A DNA stretch of 64,000 bases from assembly GCA_039817385.1 (NCBI GenBank), contig JBCBVY010000005.1:186001-250000 (forward strand), read 5' to 3'. Positions 32,600 through 41,103 of the stretch are shown here, one piece after another. Position numbers and translations under genes: made by a program. The notes under the pieces are model-generated. The model did not search any database and was not told the origin of the DNA. It saw only the letters and a program-made list of their open reading frames with translations. Every line of letters begins with the position of its first letter. Within the stretch, counting starts at the first letter, position 1. Source of the DNA: JBCBCP01 sp039817385 (GTDB taxonomy: Bacteria > Pseudomonadota > Alphaproteobacteria > Rhodobacterales > Rhodobacteraceae).

Positions 32600-32953
32600 T
32601 CAGCGCATCAGGCAGCCGCGTTCGTCAAAGCGGGCAAGATCGCCGGGGTCTTTGTCAAAGGGCTGCTCGGGTCGGGTGTGAATGCGCAAAAGCGCTGTCA
32701 CGCCTTCCTCGCGCGGCACTTCGACCTCGACGCCCCAACCGCGGACCTCGGCGGCGGCGCGCAGGTCGTTCGGTGAGGCGCAGGACAGGAAGGCCACATC
32801 TGTCAGAAAGCGCAGCCGTGCAAGGCGCCATTCGGCCATTGCGGCCCGGTCAAGACGGTCGATGACATTCGGCAGCACGCCCGGAATGCCTGTCAGGAGC
32901 AGCAGGCTGGACAGGGCGACGCCCGTCAGCAGGCCCTGAATGAACCGCTTCAT
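32600..32953 (-). CDS. Small membrane-anchored hypothetical protein coupled to tdk
   Basis: A 117-aa protein starting with MKRFIQGLLTGVALSSLLLL, a membrane anchor or signal peptide, followed by a soluble part with LSCASPNDLRAAAEVRGWGVEVEVPR. The ATG overlaps the tdk stop by four bases (ATGA). I do not recognise a family. The frame would extend far upstream over tdk, but that region clearly encodes thymidine kinase in another frame. Confidence 0.75.
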   Translation of the reverse strand: MKRFIQGLLTGVALSSLLLLTGIPGVLPNVIDRLDRAAMAEWRLARLRFLTDVAFLSCASPNDLRAAAEVRGWGVEVEVPREEGVTALLRIHTRPEQPFDKDPGDLARFDERGCLMR

Positions 32954-33534
32954 CCCTTGTCCCCAACGGCTTCGCGCCAGTGCTTGCGGCAGAGGGAGAC
33001 ATAGGTCTCGTTCCCGCCAATCTGGACCTGCGCGCCCCCGGTCAGAGCATTGCCATGTTCGTCCTGCCGCACAACCATTGTTGCCTTCTTGCCGCACCAG
33101 CAGATCGTGCGGACCTCGCGCATCTCGTCGGCGAGCACGAGAAGCGTGGCGGAGCCGGGGAACAGCTCCCCACGGAAATCGACGCGCAGACCAAAACACA
33201 TGACCGGAATGCTCAGATCGTCCACCGCGCGGGCAAGCTGCCAGACCTGATCGCGGCTGAGGAACTGCGCCTCGTCCACGAAGACGCAGGCAATGCTGCT
33301 TTGGGCGATGCGGGCCTCAAGCTTGCGGAAAAGGTCTTCGTCCGGGCGAAACGTGTCAGCCTCTGCGTCGATGCCAATGCGGCTGGCGATACGCCCCTGT
33401 CCCGCACGGTCGTCAAGCCGGGCGGTCATCAGATACGGCTCCATCCCCCGTTCACGGTAGTTGTGCGCAGCCTGCAGCAGGACGGTCGATTTGCCTGCGT
33501 TCATCGTGGAGTAATTGAAGTAGAGCTTGGCCAT
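32950..33534 (-). CDS. tdk: Thymidine kinase
   Basis: A 194-aa type II thymidine kinase. P-loop LYFNYSTMNAGKSTVLLQAA, VFVDEAQFLSRDQVWQLARA (catalytic Glu region), VMCFGLRVDFRGELFPGS lasso region, zinc-binding TICWCGKKATMVVR and VSLCRKHW. It phosphorylates deoxythymidine for nucleotide salvage. It is followed by a coupled small membrane protein. Confidence 0.97.
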   Translation of the reverse strand: MAKLYFNYSTMNAGKSTVLLQAAHNYRERGMEPYLMTARLDDRAGQGRIASRIGIDAEADTFRPDEDLFRKLEARIAQSSIACVFVDEAQFLSRDQVWQLARAVDDLSIPVMCFGLRVDFRGELFPGSATLLVLADEMREVRTICWCGKKATMVVRQDEHGNALTGGAQVQIGGNETYVSLCRKHWREAVGDKG

Positions 33535-33642
33535 GCGCCGGGATTACCGCGCGGGCTGCGCAAGGCGCAAGCGGACAGATGGCGCAATGTGCGCCGCCTG
33601 CCCGCCGGCCCCGTGAGTGATGGGCGAGTAAGGTGAGGTTCG

Positions 33643-33933
33643 ATGCTGCAAACCGCTCTGCCGCGCCAGATCAGCCCGCCCGTTAAAAAGTGTCATGACC
33701 AGTCAAACGCACAGGTTCGGTTGTTTGAACCTGCGCCCTTGGGGATGGGTTTGGCCATGCCCTCGTTAACACACGGATTCGCCTTGCGACTGCCGGTTGC
33801 CCGGCCCGCCGATCCCACGCCGACAGAGCAAAACGAACCCCACCCAGACCCGGCGCTGGGGACGCCGGACACTCGTATTATCCCGAAAACCTTGGGACAA
33901 TTTCTAAATGACATTTCCCTTCCATCCCATTAA
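33643..33933 (+). CDS. Possible small hypothetical protein
   Basis: A 96-codon frame with AAGGTGAGG just before its ATG. The product, starting MLQTALPRQISPPVKKCHDQ, is rich in Pro and has no recognisable domain, signal or membrane helix. The region has lower GC than its neighbours. It could be a real species-restricted gene or the leader of the regulator-like gene downstream; the evidence is thin. Confidence 0.3.
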   Translation: MLQTALPRQISPPVKKCHDQSNAQVRLFEPAPLGMGLAMPSLTHGFALRLPVARPADPTPTEQNEPHPDPALGTPDTRIIPKTLGQFLNDISLPSH

Positions 33934-33940
33934 TGGGAAA
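33914..33940. promoter_or_regulatory. Dyad with a central perfect palindrome upstream of the unknown gene and arsH
   Basis: CCCATTAATGGG (33926-33937) is a perfect 12-base palindrome. A wider arm pair TTTCCC (33914-33919) / GGGAAA (33935-33940) overlaps it. It lies about 50 bases before the likely GTG start at 33991 and is a candidate operator. Confidence 0.45.
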
Positions 33941-33990
33941 AGGCTATGCGCGTTCCCCGGGAGCGTGTGTTCGTGGATGGGAGAATGTGC

Positions 33991-34455
33991 GTGCGTATCG
34001 CCGAAATTGGCAGTTATCTGAAGAAACACACCGAAGCCCTGGTCAAGGACATCGGGATCGAGCCTGCATGCGAGATCACCGGCAAATCCAAGGCGACGCT
34101 GGGGCGGTACTATTCCGACAATCCCGAACATGCCGACCGGTTCATGCCCATCGACGCGGTTGTGCAGCTTGAGCGTGAGGCGTCCTATCCGCATGTGACC
34201 GCTGCGCTTGCAGAACTGATTGGCGGGCAGGTTAACTTCGACGACCGCAAGCCGAACGCGGACAGCACGGGCAGCGTCAATTCGGATGTGATCGCGCTGA
34301 GCCAGCGGTTCGCGATGTTGATGACGGAATACCAGCAGTCTATCGAAGACGGCGTGATCACCGTGAACGAGGCCAAGCGCCTGCTGCGCGAGACGACACT
34401 GCTTCAGCAGGTGTTGATCGACATGAAGCTTCATCTTGAGGAAGAAAGTGGCTGA
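33991..34455 (+). CDS. Conserved Rhodobacterales protein of unknown function, regulator-like
   Basis: A 154-aa protein from the GTG at 33991, which has GGGAG seven bases upstream; in-frame ATGs at 33985 and 33946 have poorer spacing. IAEIGSYLKKHTEALVKDIG, ITGKSKATLGRYYSDNPEHA and RFMPIDAVVQLEREASYPHV suggest a helix-turn-helix of the Cro/CII kind, and the C-terminus is helical (LLRETTLLQQVLIDMKLHLE). The function is unknown. It overlaps arsH by 8 bases. Confidence 0.75.
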   Translation: MRIAEIGSYLKKHTEALVKDIGIEPACEITGKSKATLGRYYSDNPEHADRFMPIDAVVQLEREASYPHVTAALAELIGGQVNFDDRKPNADSTGSVNSDVIALSQRFAMLMTEYQQSIEDGVITVNEAKRLLRETTLLQQVLIDMKLHLEEESG

Positions 34456-35155
34456 CGACCTGCCTGCCCTGATCGCGGAGGCGTTGCCGCGGATCGACGT
34501 TGATATGCTCAAGGCGCCGGGTGATCCCGGGCACAAGCCGCGTATCTTGCTGCTTTATGGCTCGCTGCGCGAGGCGAGCTATTCGCGCTTTGCAGCGGAG
34601 GAATCTGCGCGGGTGCTGGAGCTGCTCGGGTGCGAAACGCAGCTGTTTGATCCCGCGGGCCTGCCGCTTGTGGACGATGCAGGCCCCGATCACCCCAAGG
34701 TCGCGGAGCTGCGCGCGTTGGCGACATGGGCCGAGGGCATGGTCTGGTCCAGCCCAGAGCGCCACGGCGCGATGACCGGAATGATGAAGACGCAGATCGA
34801 TTGGCTGCCCCTGTCCCTGCAGGGCGGCATCCGTCCGACGCAAGGCAAGACGCTGGCGGTGATGCAGGTGTCAGGCGGGTCGCAGTCGTTTAATGCCGTG
34901 AACCAGATGCGCATCCTCGGGCGCTGGATGCGGATGGTGACGATCCCGAACCAGTCCTCGATCCCCAAGGCGTGGCTTGAGTTCAAGGATGGCCGCCTGC
35001 CCGAAGGCCCGTTCTACCGCCGCATCGTCGACGTCATGGAAGAACTGGTGAAATTCACCTGGATGGTGCGGGGGCGGTCCGACTACCTCGTGGACCGCTA
35101 TTCCGAACGGGTCGAGAGCGTCGCCGAGGTGCACGCGCGGGTGTCGAAAATCTGA
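34448..35155 (+). CDS. arsH: ArsH-type NADPH-dependent FMN reductase
   Basis: A 235-aa flavodoxin-fold protein starting at GTG 34448 behind GAGGAAG. ArsH hallmarks: ILLLYGSLREASYSRFAAEE (FMN phosphate loop), WSSPERHGAMTGMMKTQIDW, GKTLAVMQVSGGSQSFNAVN and MVTIPNQSSIPKAWLEF. ArsH oxidises trivalent organoarsenicals or acts as a quinone/azo reductase. No arsR, arsB or arsC lies nearby, so its role may be general redox. It is coupled to the unknown gene upstream. Confidence 0.9.
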   Translation: MADDLPALIAEALPRIDVDMLKAPGDPGHKPRILLLYGSLREASYSRFAAEESARVLELLGCETQLFDPAGLPLVDDAGPDHPKVAELRALATWAEGMVWSSPERHGAMTGMMKTQIDWLPLSLQGGIRPTQGKTLAVMQVSGGSQSFNAVNQMRILGRWMRMVTIPNQSSIPKAWLEFKDGRLPEGPFYRRIVDVMEELVKFTWMVRGRSDYLVDRYSERVESVAEVHARVSKI

Positions 35156-35164
35156 GGTGCGCGC

Positions 35165-36289
35165 TTAGCCGTGTCGCTGCACGATCACCGACCCAACCGA
35201 GTACCCCGCGCCGAAGCTGCAAATGAGGGCGTGATCGCCATCGGCCAGATCGTCTGAATATTTAGAAAACGCGATGATGGAGCCTGCCGAGGACGTATTG
35301 GCGTAGTCCTGCAGGATATTCGGCTGCTCCCCCGGCTCCGGCGTGCGGCCCAGCACCTTGCGTCCGATAAAGTCGTTCATCGACTTGTTGGCCTGATGCA
35401 GCCACAGCCGCCGCAGCTGATCCGCCGCAACGCCGGTGTCGGCCATGTGGTCCGCAATGTGCTGGCTGACCATCGGCACCACTTCCTTGAATACCTTGCG
35501 GCCGTTCTGCATGAACTGCATGTCGCGGCGGTCTTTCATCCCGTCGGGGCGGGACCGGCGCAGGTAGCCATTGTTGTTGCGGATGTTGTTGGAAAACTCT
35601 GTCGCGCAGCGGGTCGACAGGATTTCGAAATAGGGGCCGGTGGCGGCCTCGCTGCGCTCAATCAGCGTGGCGGTGGCCACATCGCCAAAGATGAAGTGGC
35701 AGTCCCGGTCGCGCCATTCAAGGTGGGCGGAGCAAATCTCGGGGTTGACCACGAGGGCCGCGCGGATGGAGCCGGACCGGACCATGTCAGCGGCGGCTTG
35801 CAAGCCGAACGTGGCCGAAGAGCACGCGACGTTCATGTCAAAGGCAAAGCCCCGAACGCCGAGCAGCTGCTGGATTTCAATGGCGACTGCCGGATAGGCG
35901 CGTTCGAGGTTGGAGGCGGCGCAGATCACAGCGTCCACATCCGCCGCCGTCTTGCCCGCGGCAGCGAGCGCCTTGTGCGCCGCGTCCAGCGCCATTTCGG
36001 CCATGATCGACGGCTCGTCATCGGTGCGCTGGCGCAAGAGCGGGTGCATCACGCCCGGGTCCAGCACGCCGGTCTTGTCCATGACAAAGCGCTGCTCGAT
36101 ACCGGAGGCTTTGAAAATGAACTCTTCGGACGAGTGGTCCTTCGCCGCCACCTCGCCCGCTGCGATGGCTGCCGCGTTCTCGGCGTTCCACTTGTCCGCA
36201 TAGGCGTTGAACGCGGCGACAAGCTCTGCGTTTGTGATGCTGTGTTTGGGGGTAAAGACGCCGGTGCCGGTGATTGCGGGTGTGAACAT
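35165..36289 (-). CDS. Beta-ketoacyl-ACP synthase III-like enzyme
   Basis: A 374-aa thiolase-fold enzyme. The catalytic triad is visible: Cys in FDMNVACSSATFGLQAAADM, His in RRLWLHQANKSMNDFIG and Asn in LQDYANTSSAGSIIAFS. The N-terminal SGIEQRFVMDKTGVLDPG insertion makes it longer than classical FabH (about 320 aa), so it is probably a paralogue used in specialised acyl-chain initiation. It follows the cytochrome c lipoprotein gene on the same strand with 65 bases between. Confidence 0.87.
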   Translation of the reverse strand: MFTPAITGTGVFTPKHSITNAELVAAFNAYADKWNAENAAAIAAGEVAAKDHSSEEFIFKASGIEQRFVMDKTGVLDPGVMHPLLRQRTDDEPSIMAEMALDAAHKALAAAGKTAADVDAVICAASNLERAYPAVAIEIQQLLGVRGFAFDMNVACSSATFGLQAAADMVRSGSIRAALVVNPEICSAHLEWRDRDCHFIFGDVATATLIERSEAATGPYFEILSTRCATEFSNNIRNNNGYLRRSRPDGMKDRRDMQFMQNGRKVFKEVVPMVSQHIADHMADTGVAADQLRRLWLHQANKSMNDFIGRKVLGRTPEPGEQPNILQDYANTSSAGSIIAFSKYSDDLADGDHALICSFGAGYSVGSVIVQRHG

Positions 36290-36354
36290 GAGCCTGCCTG
36301 TTTTGCGCTTGGGCTATTGAACGCGGAAGCCGCGCGGCGTCAAGGCGGTGGCGG

Positions 36355-36756
36355 CTACTGCTGGATCGTCTCCAGGTAGTTGGCGAGTGCGATCAAGTCC
36401 GAGGGGATCGGCGTGGAGATGCCGTCTTGCTCCACTTGCACGGTTGGCCCCATATCCTCCGCCCCAAACTCGGGCATCGCGGTGTGCGGATGGCTTTGGC
36501 GGGTGAAGCCGTCGATCACGCTCATCACGTAGTCACGCGGGAAAACGCCACCGTTCTGCGCGCTGAGCAGGGTCAGATCGGGCGGCGGGCCGCCAAGGCC
36601 AAGCGAGGCGACGCCGGCCCCGGTGCCATCCACCCCGTGGCAGACGGCGCATTTGTCCTGAAAGGCGCGCGCGCCAAAGGCGGCGGAGGTGTCGGGCTCC
36701 GGCACGATCATGTTGCAACCTGCGAGGGCGGCGGCGATGAGGATGTATCGTGACAT
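36355..36756 (-). CDS. Cytochrome c lipoprotein
   Basis: A 133-aa protein. The N-terminus MSRYILIAAALAGCN carries a lipobox (LAGC), so Lgt would lipidate Cys14. FQDKCAVCHGVDGTGAG holds the single CxxCH heme site, and HTAMPEFGAEDMG provides the likely Met ligand. It is a class I c-type cytochrome facing the periplasm, probably a small electron carrier. Its redox partner is not evident from the neighbours. Confidence 0.88.
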   Translation of the reverse strand: MSRYILIAAALAGCNMIVPEPDTSAAFGARAFQDKCAVCHGVDGTGAGVASLGLGGPPPDLTLLSAQNGGVFPRDYVMSVIDGFTRQSHPHTAMPEFGAEDMGPTVQVEQDGISTPIPSDLIALANYLETIQQ

Positions 36757-36863
36757 GTCTGCTCTCCCTTTTTTCGGGCAGCTTAGGCGCGTGCAAAGGG
36801 CCCGGCTTTGATCCTGCGCAATTCACCGCGTTTCGGTGTCGTCCCGGGCGTGTGGCGGGCCAT

Positions 36864-38282
36864 ATGCACCTCATGATGGATCGTTTGCGCTTATTCTTGT
36901 TGATTTTCCTGCTGGGCATCGCCGGTGCTTGCGCGCTGGTCCTTGAACGGATGCGGGCCGAGGGGGCACCGCGCGTTGAGATGCGCGGGGACACGCCTGT
37001 GACCCTTTATGGGGACGGGTCCAGCGGACAGGCGGTCCTGGTTTCTCACGGCTTTGCCGGATCGCGCCAGATGATGGAGGCGATATCGCTGACCCTCGCG
37101 CGGGCGGGGCACGAGGTTGTGGCCTTTGATTATCCGGGGCATGGGCGGCACGGCGGGCTTCTGTCGCCAGACGTTACACGGATTACCGGGACGACGCAGG
37201 ATCTGGTGGATCAGACGCTTGACTTGGCCCCCGAAGGACCGCTCGCGCTTGTCGGGCATTCGATGGCGACGGATGTCGTCATTCGTGCCGCGCGAGAGCT
37301 GGAGGATGTGCAGGGCGTGGTCGCGATTTCGATGTATTCGGAGGCGGTCACGGCGGCGCTTCCCGAACGCTTGCTCATTATCTCTGGCGCGCAAGAAGGG
37401 CGGCTGCGCGAGGTGGCGCTGGAGGCTGGCGCTCTGGTCGGGCCGGTGACGGAAGGCGCGACGGTCACCGATGGTACCGTTGCGCGGCGCGTTGTGGTGG
37501 CCCCGCTGGTGGGTCATGCGGGGGTGCTGTGGTCGGGCGTGACCTCCGCTGAGATCGCGGCGTGGCTTGGGCCGGAGGTGGCGCCCGTGCGGACAGGGCC
37601 TTGGATCGGGGGGCTGCTGGCCTCGGTCGTGGCGGCGTTCTGGGCGCTTGCCGGGTTCTTGCCTGCGGGGGCGGTCCCCGAGGGGCAATCCTTGCGCCGC
37701 GCCAGTGCCGCGTCTGCCGCCGGAGCGGTTGCCGCAGGGGCCGCGGGCCTGACGGCGTTGCCGCTGCTGGGCGTTGCGGGGTTTGGTGGTCTGGCGCTGA
37801 GCCTTGGCGCGTTTGGCGCGGTGGGTCTCGCCATCTTACGGCCCGGTCTGCCGCGGGGTGGCTGGCTGGCCGGGGCGGCGCTTGGGTTGTGGGGCCTTGC
37901 GGTCTTTGCACTTGCGTTGGACCGCTATGGGGCGTCCTTTGTGCCTGTCGGGCCGCGCTTTGGTCTTTTGCTGGGGCTCCTGCCCGGCGCCATCCTCTTT
38001 GCGCTGGCGGACCGTCGCCTCGTGCAGGGGCGGCACCTGATGTTCCGCGCCGTGCTGCGCCTGCCGGTCCTCGCCGCGCTGCTGGGCGTGATGCTGGCGC
38101 AACCGGGCACGATGGGCTTGATGTTCACCGTTTTGCCGGTCCTGGCGCTTTACTGGGCCGTCTACGGCAGCATGGCCCGCTGGGCAGAGGCGCGCGCGGG
38201 ATGGGGCGGACCGGCGCTGGCGATGGGCGTGATCCTGGCCTGGTCAATCGCCAGCTCCACGCCCCTCTTCGCCGCGCCCTAG
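36864..38282 (+). CDS. Alpha/beta-hydrolase with a multi-helix membrane domain
   Basis: A 472-aa protein. It starts with one helix (RLRLFLLIFLLGIAGACALV), then a hydrolase domain: VLVSHGFAGSRQMMEAISLT, VAFDYPGHGRHGGL, ALVGHSMATDVVIRAA (nucleophile Ser in GHSMA) and VVAPLVGHAGVL (likely His). From about residue 250 six or more hydrophobic helices follow. This fusion suggests a membrane-bound esterase or peptidase of unknown substrate. Starts at 36864, 36873 and 36876 are possible. It overlaps the urtE stop by four bases (CTAG). Confidence 0.75.
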   Translation: MHLMMDRLRLFLLIFLLGIAGACALVLERMRAEGAPRVEMRGDTPVTLYGDGSSGQAVLVSHGFAGSRQMMEAISLTLARAGHEVVAFDYPGHGRHGGLLSPDVTRITGTTQDLVDQTLDLAPEGPLALVGHSMATDVVIRAARELEDVQGVVAISMYSEAVTAALPERLLIISGAQEGRLREVALEAGALVGPVTEGATVTDGTVARRVVVAPLVGHAGVLWSGVTSAEIAAWLGPEVAPVRTGPWIGGLLASVVAAFWALAGFLPAGAVPEGQSLRRASAASAAGAVAAGAAGLTALPLLGVAGFGGLALSLGAFGAVGLAILRPGLPRGGWLAGAALGLWGLAVFALALDRYGASFVPVGPRFGLLLGLLPGAILFALADRRLVQGRHLMFRAVLRLPVLAALLGVMLAQPGTMGLMFTVLPVLALYWAVYGSMARWAEARAGWGGPALAMGVILAWSIASSTPLFAAP

Positions 38283-38974
38283 ATCGACACGCTGGCCAGC
38301 AGCGTTTCCCGCTCTGTCGCGGCCTTCGTGCCCTCATACGTCACGGCGCCGCGCGACAGGACGGTAAACTGGTCGGCAATGCCAAAGGCAAAGTCAAAGA
38401 ACTGCTCCACCAGCACAATCGCGATCTCGCCCTCGTTGCGCAGCGCTTCGATCACCTTGCCGATTTGTTTGATGATGTTGGGCTGAATGCCCTCTGTCGG
38501 CTCGTCCAGCAGCAGCACCCGGGGCCGGGTGATCAGCGCACGGGCGATGGCAAGCTGTTGTTGCTGCCCGCCGGACAGGTCACCGCCGCGGCGGCCCCGC
38601 ATCTCATTCAGCACCGGGAACAGCTCGAATATGCGGTCCGGGATTTGGTGCTGATCCAAAGGCAGGCACGCGAAACCGGTGGTCAGGTTCTCTTCCACGG
38701 TCATCAGCGGAAACACCTCGCGCCCCTGCGGGACATAGGCGATGCCGGCGCGCGCCGCGTGAAAGGCGGTGGCGTGGGCGAGGTCGGTGCCATCCACCGC
38801 AACCCGCCCGCCGCTATAGGGGTGACGGCCCGCGATGGCCTTCAGAAGGGACGTCTTGCCGACCCCATTGGTGCCCATCACAGCCGTGATCTGCCCCGGC
38901 CGCGCTGTGAGGTCGATGCCATAAAGGATCTGGCTTTGCCCGTAATGCAGGGTCAGGTTTTCGACACTCAGCAT
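38279..38974 (-). CDS. urtE: Urea ABC transporter ATP-binding subunit UrtE
   Basis: A 231-aa ABC ATPase. Walker A GTNGVGKTSLLKAIAGRHP, signature LSGGQQQQLAIARALI, Walker B VLLLDEPTEGIQPNII. The phrase DEPTEGIQPNIIKQIG and the LVEQFFDFAFGIADQF region are typical of UrtE rather than LivF. It powers urea import together with UrtD. It is the last gene of urtABCDE. Confidence 0.95.
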   Translation of the reverse strand: MLSVENLTLHYGQSQILYGIDLTARPGQITAVMGTNGVGKTSLLKAIAGRHPYSGGRVAVDGTDLAHATAFHAARAGIAYVPQGREVFPLMTVEENLTTGFACLPLDQHQIPDRIFELFPVLNEMRGRRGGDLSGGQQQQLAIARALITRPRVLLLDEPTEGIQPNIIKQIGKVIEALRNEGEIAIVLVEQFFDFAFGIADQFTVLSRGAVTYEGTKAATERETLLASVSI

Positions 38975-38977
38975 TCC

Positions 38978-39721
38978 TTAGCGCCCCAGATAGACGTCGA
39001 TGACGTCCTGATTTTTCGTCACGTGATCCAGCGAGCCTTCTGCCAGCACCGACCCTTCATGCAGCACGGTGACCTTGCAGTTCAGGCGGCGAACGAAGTC
39101 CATGTCATGCTCCACCACGACCACCGCGCGGGTCTGCGCCGCGCGTTTGAGCAGGTCTGTTGTATGCTCCCGCTCTGCCGGGGTCATGCCCGCGGCGGGC
39201 TCGTCCACCAGCAAGAGGCGGGGGTCTTGCGCCAGCAGCATCCCGATCTCCAGCCATTGTTTCTGTCCGTGGGACAGCTCCCCGGCGCGGCGGGGCAAGG
39301 CATCGCTCAGGCCGATTTCCTCCGCGATTTCTTCGATCCGAGCCGCGCCGTGAGCGGTCTTGCGGTAAAGGAGCACGTCAAAGGGGCCGCGCTTGTTCGA
39401 GAGCGCCATCGCGAGGTTCTCGCGCACGCTCTGGTCCTCGAAGACCGTGGGCTTCTGGAACTTGCGCCCGATGCCCGCCCGCGCGATCTGGCTTTCGGAC
39501 ATCGACAGGAGTGAGACGGACCGTTCGCCCCAGATCACGCGGCCTTCGTCGGGCTTGGTCTTTCCGGTGACGATGTCCATGAAGGTGGTCTTGCCCGCGC
39601 CGTTGGGGCCGATGACGGCGCGCAGCTCTGGCTCCGCGATCTGGATCGAGAGGTTGTTGATCGCGCGGAAGCCGTCGAAGGTGACGGAGACGCCGGAGAC
39701 TTCGAGAAGCGTGTTGTTCAT
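38978..39721 (-). CDS. urtD: Urea ABC transporter ATP-binding subunit UrtD
   Basis: A 247-aa ABC ATPase starting at 39721, overlapping the urtC stop (ATGA). Walker A GPNGAGKTTFMDIVTGKTKP, signature LSHGQKQWLEIGMLLAQDP (the LSHGQKQWLEI variant is characteristic of UrtD), Walker B LLLVDEPAAGMTPAE. It pairs with UrtE on the cytoplasmic face. Confidence 0.95.
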   Translation of the reverse strand: MNNTLLEVSGVSVTFDGFRAINNLSIQIAEPELRAVIGPNGAGKTTFMDIVTGKTKPDEGRVIWGERSVSLLSMSESQIARAGIGRKFQKPTVFEDQSVRENLAMALSNKRGPFDVLLYRKTAHGAARIEEIAEEIGLSDALPRRAGELSHGQKQWLEIGMLLAQDPRLLLVDEPAAGMTPAEREHTTDLLKRAAQTRAVVVVEHDMDFVRRLNCKVTVLHEGSVLAEGSLDHVTKNQDVIDVYLGR

Positions 39722-40884
39722 GGCGCTTTCCTCACCAGCTTGTCGACCAGCCCGCCGATGCCCTGCGGCGCAAACAGCGTGACGGCGACAAAGGACACGC
39801 CGAGCAGCACGAGCCACCAGTCCGTCCACTGGATCGTGTAAAAGCCGAGCGGCAGGTCCGGCGCGCCGCCTCCCGTGAACCAGCTGCTGAGGAGCGAGAC
39901 GAAGGCCGCGCCGATCACCGCGCCGTAAAGCCGCCCGCGCCCGCCGATGGCGACCCAAACCGCGAGGTAGATCGAGGCGATGGGGGCGATTTCGGCGGGG
40001 TTGATGATGCCCGCCTGCGGGTAGTAGAGCGCGCCCGCAATGCCCGACACGATGGCGGTGAGGGTGAAGACGAAGAGCTTGTAGCTTTCCACGTCGTAGC
40101 CAAGGAAGCGCACGCGCGCTTCGTCGTCCCGGATGGCGCGGATCACGCTGCCCATCTTGCCGGACACCACCCAGGCAAAGAGGACGTAACCGAGGCCGAG
40201 CGCGAGCGCGGAGGCCCAGAGGAAGACGATGGAGATTGTTGCCTGCGGCACGGCCTCGAACCCGGGGATGTTTTGCAGGCCCGATAGGCCATTGTTGCCG
40301 CGCAGGCCGCTGTCGTTCTGGAACAGGTAGAGCGAGAGGGCGAGGGTCATGGCTTGGGTGAGAATGGACAGGTACACGCCTGTGACGCGGCTGCGGAAGG
40401 CGAGCCAGCCGAAGATCAGCGCGAGCAGGCCGGGGACGAGGACCACCATAAGAAGCTGCAGTGTCAGGCTGTCCGCGAAGGCCCAGATCATGGGGAATTC
40501 AGAGCTGCCGACCACGCCAAAGATCTGCGTGCCGATGGCGTCCGAGATTTCCTGCGGCGTGGGGGGCAGGGGCGCTTCGGCCAAGGAGGTGGCCACGATG
40601 GCCTCGGTCCGCGCGTACATCAGCCACATGCCGATGGCGTAGCCGCCGATGCCAAAGAAGGCGAAGTGGCCGAGCGACAGGATCCCGCAATAGCCCCAAA
40701 CGACGTCCATCGCGATAGCGATGAGGCAGAGGCAGAGCGTCTTGCCCAATGTCTTGACGAAGCTGGTGGAGAGGACGCCGATGCCGAAGGCTTCGGAAAG
40801 GACCGTGACGCCGAGGGTGAAAAGGCCAAGCGCGGCGAGGAAGATCAGGACAGAGGGGTTCTGAGCGATGAAGGATTTATGCAT
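39718..40884 (-). CDS. urtC: Urea ABC transporter permease UrtC
   Basis: A 388-aa permease of the LivM type with about ten hydrophobic segments. UrtC features: DVVWGYCGILSLGHFAFFGI near the N-terminus, LTQAMTLALSLYLFQND, GLRGNNGLSGLQ and VIRAIRDDEARVRFLGYDVE (the EAA-like coupling loop). From the ATG at 40884, AAGGACGG lies upstream. The gap to urtB contains a 24-bp inverted repeat element. Confidence 0.94.
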   Translation of the reverse strand: MHKSFIAQNPSVLIFLAALGLFTLGVTVLSEAFGIGVLSTSFVKTLGKTLCLCLIAIAMDVVWGYCGILSLGHFAFFGIGGYAIGMWLMYARTEAIVATSLAEAPLPPTPQEISDAIGTQIFGVVGSSEFPMIWAFADSLTLQLLMVVLVPGLLALIFGWLAFRSRVTGVYLSILTQAMTLALSLYLFQNDSGLRGNNGLSGLQNIPGFEAVPQATISIVFLWASALALGLGYVLFAWVVSGKMGSVIRAIRDDEARVRFLGYDVESYKLFVFTLTAIVSGIAGALYYPQAGIINPAEIAPIASIYLAVWVAIGGRGRLYGAVIGAAFVSLLSSWFTGGGAPDLPLGFYTIQWTDWWLVLLGVSFVAVTLFAPQGIGGLVDKLVRKAP

Positions 40885-40935
40885 GTTGCCGTCCTTCGAT
40901 TTGGGGCAGAGTGTGTAATGCACCGCGGAACCCGG

Positions 40936-41077
40936 CGCGACTGCGCCATGCCCGACCTCCCCCCCGGGAGGGCATTCGGCGATGTCCTGCGCAGAACGCG
41001 CGACGTGGATGCTTTTTGGCGATACGCGTCGCACTAGCGTTGTTTGCCCCCCCGAGGTCGGGCATGGCGCACTCGCG
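40936..41077. repeat. Inverted-repeat element in the urtB-urtC spacer
   Basis: Arms at 40936-40959 and 41054-41077 are reverse complements over 24 bases with one mismatch; the core is TGCGCCATGCCCGACCTC. Next to each arm is a run of C (CCCCCCC) on the same strand. The interior 94 bases encode nothing. It could be a small non-autonomous mobile element or two facing copies of an intergenic repeat. Confidence 0.75.
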
Positions 41078-41103
41078 CCTCTGGCTGGCGTTTGATCTCA
41101 TCC

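Noticed and set aside
33946..33990. Upstream ATGs for the unknown gene before arsH
   Set aside because: The ATG at 33946 has AAAAGG at only two bases and the ATG at 33985 lies on top of the GGGAG; the GTG at 33991 has better spacing.
37562..39514. 650-codon plus-strand frame across the hydrolase, urtE and urtD
   Set aside because: It overlaps three well-supported genes in other frames, two of them on the opposite strand, and has low-complexity Arg/Gly-rich translation.
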